The notes beneath the pieces were generated by a model, which saw only the letters and a program-made list of their open reading frames with translations, made no database searches and had not been told where the DNA came from. From the NCBI GenBank assembly GCA_002077045.2, contig KZ111168.1, positions 1-37,545 of the forward strand: a stretch of DNA of 37,545 nucleotides, written 5' to 3'. The position numbers and the translations under genes were made by a program. This DNA comes from Rachicladosporium sp. CCFEE 5018. Lineage: Eukaryota > Ascomycota > Dothideomycetes > Cladosporiales > Cladosporiaceae. Shown here piece by piece: positions 31,747-37,545 of the stretch. Position 1 is the stretch's first letter. Every line of letters begins with the position of its first letter.

Positions 31747-32195
31747 ATGTGCTTCTACGACCAATACCAGTTCCAATGTCGAGACTGGAAGTGGGGCAAC
31801 TTCCGCCAGCACTGCCAGGTTCGTCACTAGCCGGCATGCTACGTCGAATCATCTAACAACGTTTGCTTCAGAAAGAATACCGCACGGGCGAGACCTGCGG
31901 CATGAAAGTCAGTATCTACTCTTTGCACGTCAATCGTCCCGCCTCACATTCGTAGATGGTCTACCAGACTCTCGGGCTCCCCGACAAGTGCAAGCTCTGC
32001 ATGCGGATCGAGGCCAAATCGAGGAGGCTCGCGAAGCACAAGGAGGATTACCAGCGCTGGGCGCAGGAGCCAAGTCGCTACCGTGCCAGCATGGAGAAGG
32101 CCTTGGAGGAGATCAAAGCTTTGGCTAACGAGATCCATTCCCTTGCGGCTGAGAAGAATGATAGGTACAAGATGATCGGAAACAGTCGGCGCTGA
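31747..32195 (+). CDS. Small Cys-containing fungal protein, unknown function
   Basis: Three short exons, 31747-31818, 31872-31907 and 31956-32195, encode 115 residues. Both introns (53 and 48 nt) fall in phase 0. The N-terminal part reads MCFYDQYQFQCRDWKWGNFR, then QHCQ, KEYRTGETCGMK, and LPDKCKLCMRIEAKSRR, with six Cys and one His that could bind a metal ion; the C-terminal half is a charged helix (MEKALEEIKALANEIHSLAA). I recall a family of short fungal proteins sharing MCFYxQY, W-WG-FR-HC, K-EYR-GETCG and KC-LC, but no known function. There is no signal peptide. A TATA box and a leader intron precede the gene, which with the three clean splice junctions makes it convincing despite its size. 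Confidence 0.85.
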
Positions 32196-32797
32196 AGGTG
32201 AGTGTCATGTTGATGTTGATCTCGAGATAAGATACAGATGGGAATGCTGGATGGAACATCTCTGAGCCAGTCGCTAAGTGGTAGCGTGGGACTCCTTTCG
32301 TTGGGATGATCGAGACTTCAGGGGAGAGTTTCTGACGATGTGTTACTGCCGCTCTTTTGCTACGAGTCTGGTTTCATATAGCATTGCAACGACTTCACGG
32401 CCTTTCGCGAAGATCCATTGGCTTTCAGTGCATTCGTTTGAGTGCCTTCGAGTGTACATTCAAGGTCGTCAAGTTGACCAATCACGTGCGAGCTGAAAAG
32501 CGCAAGATGAAACATGCAGGTTCTCTGGACTACTCTTCTCACTGCAAGACGACATTTGCGCCAGTGTTTCGCAGGCAAGACGCTGCAATCACTGCGAAGT
32601 GTTTAGGAAGCGGGCATGCAGAGCAGTGTGGCGGATATGCAATTCACGTTCTATCCTGAGCTAAGTATATTGCCGCCAGCGACCAAGCGCTCAGTGTCCG
32701 CACATTGCGCCGATTAGATTTGCCCAAACGCTGCAAGCCAAATGCGTTGTCATGTCACATATCGTAGTCTTCCTACGCTTATCAGCTACTGTTCCGA
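32196..32797. other. Intergenic region between convergent genes
   Basis: About 600 bases between the stops of the small Cys-containing gene (+) and the repeat-rich wall protein gene (-). Short frames on both strands are unsupported. Confidence 0.4.
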
Positions 32798-35700
32798 TCA
32801 AGTCGCCGTTGTGGTCGCCTTCGCCTCAGATGTTGTGTATGGCGACCAGAACGCCGGTGGACCGAAAGACTGTGGTCCACCGCCGTAGCCGTTCTGTGGC
32901 AGACAAGTACTGTAGCAACCAAAGATCGTCTCGGTCGTGGTGACTGTGATGTAGCTGCTGTTGCCCCACATGCATGAGCTGGAGATTGGCGTGATCGATG
33001 TCTGAGGTGGTGAGGTGCCGGTCGATAGCAGCATAGTCGAGGTCGTCATGTCTGTGCTTTCTGTGCCGCTTCGAAGAGCCTGCGAGCTCGTTAAAGAGGA
33101 CGAGGGTCCTGTGCTGAGCGGCATTGACGCCGTGCTATTGCTGAAGGACGGAAGGATGCTGCCAGATGCAGTGTATGTGGTCATTGGTGCAGTGCTCAGG
33201 GGTGGACTGTAGCTGAAAGGGGGATACGCGATTGGTGGTGTCGCAGACGGAGTACTCGAGCTGTCCGTTCCGCTTCGAGGCTGTCCACTGTTGCTGAATC
33301 CGGTGGAGGCGAGAGATGTCACCACCGCCGAAGAAGGTGTGGCGCTAAGTGGTGGCGGCACAGAATAATTGTAAGGCGGGTAGGGAACTGGACCCGTGCC
33401 ACTTGGGATGTATGATGGTGGAGTTACCGGGTTCGAGATGTAGGGCGCGGGTGTAGATGTTGTCGATGAGAGGGACCCGTTTGCGCTTGAACTCGCGGCA
33501 CCGGAGGCTTCAGACGAGGTGACAATGGTGTATGGAGGGTAAGGCGCAGGACCTGTCATGGTCACAATATCGGAAGATTCCGTTCCAGATCGCGGCGCTG
33601 GGCTGTTCGTGAAAGACCTTTTTGTTGTCGTGATCACGCCAGACGCCGCCGTTCCATAGCCACCGGACGTGCCGTTCATTGTGGCGCTAGACGTGACAGC
33701 GCCCGATACTACATAGCCGGAACCATAGGCTGTGCCGTATGAGTTGATAATAACAGAGCTACCGATGGTGTAGTAGCTGACGGCTGTGGACATGATGTCG
33801 CTTGACTCCGTCCCGCTGCGCGGAGCACCAGAGTTCGTGAACGTCGCCGTATTGACAGGACCTGTGGAAGTGATTACTCCAGACGCTGCAGTGCTGAGCT
33901 CGCCTCCATAACCACCACCAGTGCCATTTGCTGAGTTGGCGCCCGAGGTAGCGTAGCCAGACGAGTAAGCTGTGCCGTACGAGTTGATGATCACTTCGCT
34001 GCCAACCTGGTTGCTCTGAGTCGAATACTCGTACCCCGAGGCTCCGTAACCAGAACTGCCGGCAGTGCCGCCGCTGTTGGTGACGACATACTGCGTGGAG
34101 TAGATCGAAGTCGATGTGATGACAGGTGGATGCGTCTGAACAGCGCCAGAGGTCGCATATCCAGATCCTCCGCTCGTAGCTCCAGAATTGTAGATGACTG
34201 TCTGAGTAGATGCGACCCCGGTGGAGGTTGTGACGCCGCTGGATGCGCCGCCGTTGCCGCCACTTTCGCTACCGTTGCCACCGCTGTTGCTGTTCGCGGC
34301 ATAGCTAGTCTCTGAATAGTACAAGGTGGTAGTGCTGGCGTTCAGCTGCGTTCCATTGGCGCTGTAATCAGTGGTGATTATCGTCTCGGTCGTGTTGTAG
34401 ATGGTTTCGTTGCTTCCGTATGTGACAGTCGTTACATTCTGGTCCGAGATAGTCGTGGAGCCACCGTCACCGTTACCATACTGGCTATTGCCTGTGTTGC
34501 TCGAGTTTGCGACGGCACCACCTGTGGCACCTGATGCATAAACCGTAGTTGCAGACGACCACGCAACCGACCATGTCGTATAGTACGAGTAGTACCAGCT
34601 CCCATTCGCTGAGTAGTATGTAGAGTACACGGACCCCGTAGAGTAGGTTGAGCCATCCTGGACGTAGGTCGAGTAGCTGGTGTAAGCAGGCATACGTCCA
34701 CTGGCGACTGGTGGGCCTGGCGTAATGATCGGCACCGATGTTGTGCTGTTTCCAAACATCGAAGACATTGACGAGCTCATATCAGAGGGTGCGACAGTAG
34801 ATGTCTCGCCGTTGAAAGGTGCAGACTCGGTACTCGTGCCTGAAGGGTGGTCTGAGGTCACACCAACAGCGATCCTTCGAAGGATCGCAACATCCATGCC
34901 AAGAGCGAGCACGGTCTCGTTGGCAGCGGCTTCCGCCTTCAAGAAACAATTTGCGCCTTTCTCGGTCGGCACCTCGTAGTATACGACTCCTTGACAGACT
35001 GGCTGATCGAACTGGGCGTCCGCTAGGGAACAGGCTGCAACGCACTGCGAAAAGCTGTCATAGCTGAGATTACTGAATAGGTCAGGCGAGTTCGGAAGAT
35101 CTGCATTGCAGTAGATGTCGTAGTCGAAGCGCTCGTTGTCGACCATTTGACTGACCGTGGTGTTGTTGTCATCGGGGCAAGTGAAAGGTTTCGCAGTCGG
35201 AGTCGCTGCATGCGTCGAGGAGGACGAAGTTGAAGTGTCATCGCTGATTGTGCCGGTCTGGCTGATACCTGTCGTCTGCGCATATACGCTGCTGGCTGCG
35301 GCAGAGCCTGTTGCGGAAGTTGCGTTTACACTCGGAAAAACAGCTGCACTTGGTGTTACAGCGACAGTCGTGGTTGTAGTGGTGGTTACAGGACCATTTG
35401 TGCGTGTGCTGTACACAGTGGTGGTCGTTTCGGTGAATCCATATAGCGTCGTGTACTACTCAAGGTCAGTCCTGTGACAGCAAAAGGGCACCGAGCCACC
35501 ATGACTTACCGTTGGTAGGTTAGTGTACGTTTTGGTCACTGTCGAGCCACTGTACGTCTGACACTCGCAAGCGCTGGACAAGCTGGTCGAGACTTCATTG
35601 TCACTAGGTGTTGAGGAGGAATTGTCGGCAGCCGCGCGGCGGTACATGTCGAAGATTTGACGCTTGGTCAGATCTGTAAGCCTTGCGGCAGGCGTAGGAA

Positions 35701-36132
35701 GTGGAGCACGCTTCTTCATAGCTGTGTTCGAGACTGTCACAGTGACTGTGGATGTGGCCGTCGTGCGGACGACTTCCTTGTCGGTATACACACGCGTGGT
35801 GACGACGGTGGCGGTCCTGTCAAGGTCAATTCTCTACACGCACTCCCAGAGATCGTGATGACAAACTGCGTAGGGGTGTAGTCGTATGTGGTGGTTTCAT
35901 TCGGGTACGTGATCAATGCTCGGCAGATCGTCTCGCCCAAGGTAGAATTATTAACAAAGTAGTAGTAGTCATCTTGGTAGCAGGTGTCCCGATGGAGGAG
36001 GCTCCTCATCCAATCCAGGACGCCCGCCTGTGCCTGCTTCTTATTATTGCGCTTCTGAACGGAGGGCGGCACTCTCGCTAGTGCCGTGAAAACCAATGAC
36101 AGGCATGCTGCCAAGGTAGCGATTGAGCGCAT
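32798..36132 (-). CDS. Secreted Ser/Thr-rich wall or adhesin-like protein with PAN/Apple-like domain
   Basis: Three exons, 36132-35867, 35816-35510 and 35455-32798, encode 1076 residues. Intron 1 (35817-35866, GTTTGT...TTGACAG) and intron 2 (35456-35509, GTAAGT...CTGACC...GTAG) both restore the frame. A signal peptide (MRSIATLAACLSLVFTALA) is followed by Kex2-like Lys-Arg sites (VQKR, MKKR, LTKR). Residues about 285-390 form a Cys-containing PAN/Apple-like module (CPDDNN..., FDYDIYCNADLP, SFSQCVAACS, CQGVVYY, NCFLK). The remaining 680 residues are Ser/Thr/Gly/Tyr-rich with repeated blocks: IINSYGTAY twice, RSGTESSD-like four times, and PYPPY-like segments. Near the C-terminus two Cys pairs occur (SCMWGNSS, GCYSTCLPQNGYGG). 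No hydrophobic GPI tail is visible, so wall attachment would need another route or a missed exon. A role in adhesion is inferred. Confidence 0.86.
33040..34010 (-). repeat. Degenerate repeat array within the wall protein
   Basis: Two module types are diverged in DNA but clear in protein. Module A, IINSYGTAY[SG]SGY[AV][TV]SGA, has copies near 33930-34010 and 33690-33770. Module B, a short F[ST]NS..PRSGTESSD block, has copies near 33790-33840, 33570-33612 and 33262-33300, and a weaker copy near 33047-33090. Spacing between copies of B is roughly 215-310 bp. Confidence 0.75.
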
Positions 36133-37044
36133 AGTGAAGCGCCTCTCTTAGCGAATGAGAGATAAGGTGCTTCCCTATACGAGTGTAGGGATGGGACAGT
36201 CGAGATCGTTGATGCTGGGATTGAAGCTTGAGGTCTGGACGCTGACACGAAGGCATCAAAAGTCCTTATAGAGCTGCAACGTCAAGTCCGCTGCAGTTCC
36301 ACCTTTCTAGCTAGCCACCATCGCAGTGACTTTCACGTCTGCCTTGCAGAGGCTGGTCTGAATGAGCGTCTCGTCCGAGTACAAGGATACTGATGGTGTG
36401 GAGGGGATGTCCCAGCGTTACTCCCGGTGTCGTTCCAATCCAGCACCCAGCAGGCCTTGCGCAGGTTGCAGTCCGCGACCTGCCGCGTCGCAGCTGAGAG
36501 ACATCGCTTTGCCAGACTGCCGAAAATGTTTCCATTCCCACCAGCACAGAGGCGGGCGGACCCGCTGTCCCTTGCGGAATTCTGCTCGTACTCAAGACTT
36601 GACCTACCAGCGCTGGCCATCGCCTTGCAGTGAATGCATTCTTCTGTTGACCACATTTCCCAAAGAAGGAATAGGAACTAAGCAGCGGAATGCAGAAACG
36701 CGAAACCAACACGCAAAAAGGGAAGGACTTTATTTATCATTTGTGGGAAGGATTTAGATGGCTTCAACATCGGATGGGTCGGCGATCACAGCTTGATGAA
36801 AGGTCTGCATAGGATGGAGGATCGTACACTTGTGGTTGTCGTGAACAAACCGGTGTCGAACGCCGTGAGAAATGACCACATGCAGTTCGGCGCGGCTTAG
36901 TCATCCCAGCCTCCAACTCCATCTCATTACAACTGCAGTAAGGAGTTCACACAAACCAGATTGACCTTCGCGCAGCCTCGTACTTGCAGAAGTAATGCAT
37001 GCGCGTAGCGTCGTGCAACACCGCTGTCGGCCGTGTCATCATCG
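36133..37044. other. Divergent promoter region, wall protein and Ego1-like gene
   Basis: About 910 bases between divergent starts. Open frames at 36311-36712 (-) and 36362-36757 (+) overlap each other and have no domain or codon bias. A CTATAAGGA element at about 36264-36272 (minus) lies about 135 nt upstream of the wall protein ATG and is a possible weak TATA-like box. Confidence 0.35.
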
Positions 37045-37545
37045 ATGGGCATCTGCAGCTCATGCCTCGGCCTGAACCGGCATCCCTCGCAGGAAGTGAG
37101 TCGGTCTACTGTAAGACATCTCACTGCCAGTGTTACTGATCTCCAACAGAGGGCTGCCGAGTCTGATCCATTGCTTAGCGATGCCGCAGCACAGCAGTAT
37201 GGTGCTACCAGTTTGAGCCCTAGATCGTATCCTGATGAGGAAGACTTGCAGAGGGAGAGGGAGATGTTGGGTCAGATCACTGCGCGCGCGACTGAGTATG
37301 TTGACGAAGACCTATGCCGAGCTGCGCGCGAGACTGACGTGAAATGATAGGAACATGATCGACGTTCAGCATCCCAACGCTAGTGACCTCACGCATTACC
37401 TCGTACCCTATACCACTCGCCGGCGTGAGCCTGCCGACGCCGACACTACGGGGACTTCGGCTTCGACCGCCGATCACGAGGTCGACGCGAATGAGCAGGC
37501 TTGGCTAGAAAGCATCCAAAGTCTCCAATCAGAGAGGGGACCACA
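37045..37545 (+). CDS. Ego1/Meh1-LAMTOR1-like vacuolar adaptor, 3' end cut by window
   Basis: Probable membrane anchor of the EGO/Ragulator complex, which holds Rag GTPases on the vacuole and controls TORC1. Exons are 37045-37095, 37150-37295 and 37351 to beyond the right edge. The two introns (54 and 55 nt) have GTGAGT...CAACAG and GTATGT...GACGTGAAATGATAG signals, and the joins keep frame. The start MGICSSCLGL fits N-myristoylation at Gly2 plus palmitoylation of Cys4 and Cys7, as in LAMTOR1 and Meh1. ESDPLLSD, a QQYGATS motif, YPDEEDLQREREMLGQIT and NMIDVQ then follow, in the family's usual order. ATG 37045 is chosen over the upstream frame because only it places Gly at position 2. Reading through intron 2 would give a truncated product ending at 37347. 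About 130 residues are visible. Confidence 0.85.

Noticed and set aside
1..37545. A functional nutrient-signalling gene cluster (PP4 subunit, Atg3, arrestin, CreC, Ego1-like)
   Set aside because: These are common conserved genes interspersed with unrelated ones on both strands; no shared motif or arrangement suggests co-regulation.

Overview
The window is nuclear DNA from a filamentous ascomycete fungus. The evidence is short introns (about 47-58 nt, one of 99 nt) with GT...AG ends and CTAAC/CTGAC-like branch sites, compact genes on both strands, a strong preference for C at third codon positions, and typical Pezizomycotina gene families (CreC, Gem1, Atg3, an Ego1/LAMTOR1-like protein, a GH29 fucosidase, a Ser/Thr-rich wall protein). 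Composition and families fit a dothideomycete, but that placement is inference. Exon structures were built by hand from splice signals and frame continuity. Several coding starts are ATGs well inside longer open frames.

Layout, left to right. 1-2346 (-): PP4 regulatory subunit 3 (Psy2/SMEK), cut by the left edge. 3218-4195 (+): atypical Ras-like GTPase. 4650-5200 (-): small secreted protein of unknown function. 5884-7335 (-): unrecognised coiled-coil protein. 8138-9187 (-): short-chain dehydrogenase. 9428-9846 (-): unrecognised gene with a frame break. 9886-11034 (-): Atg3. 11746-13101 (+): 2-oxoglutarate/Fe(II) oxygenase carrying an in-frame minisatellite. 13346-14739 (-): GPI-anchored GH29 fucosidase, truncated by a 100-N assembly gap (14740-14839). 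14840-15561 (-): arrestin-domain protein, truncated by the same gap. 16572-18548 (-): CreC-type WD40 protein. 19063-21042 (+): Gem1/Miro. 21452-22633 (+): branched-chain 2-oxoacid dehydrogenase E1 beta. 23332-24540 (-): RING-like protein. 25324-25659 (-): small mitochondrial protein. 26526-27448 (+): NMN adenylyltransferase. 27830-28574 (-): F-box protein. 28575-31375: gene-poor. 31747-32195 (+): small Cys-containing fungal protein with a TATA box and a 5'UTR intron. 32798-36132 (-): PAN/Apple-like, repeat-rich wall protein. 37045 to the right edge (+): Ego1/Meh1-LAMTOR1-like protein.

Most genes are unrelated housekeeping functions, and I see no biosynthetic cluster, transposon, CRISPR array, rRNA or tRNA. 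Several products act in nutrient or proteostasis signalling (PP4 subunit, Atg3, arrestin, CreC, F-box, RING, Ego1-like), but their arrangement gives no evidence of co-regulation. The most unusual items are the Ras-like protein (Arg at the Ras G12 position, T-K-A-E in place of N-K-x-D, no CaaX), the 15-bp coding minisatellite in the oxygenase, the RING with His-x2-His in site 2, ultra-short first coding exons (5 and 10 nt) in two divergent neighbouring genes, and a small secreted protein whose two possible splice donors open two different C-terminal frames.
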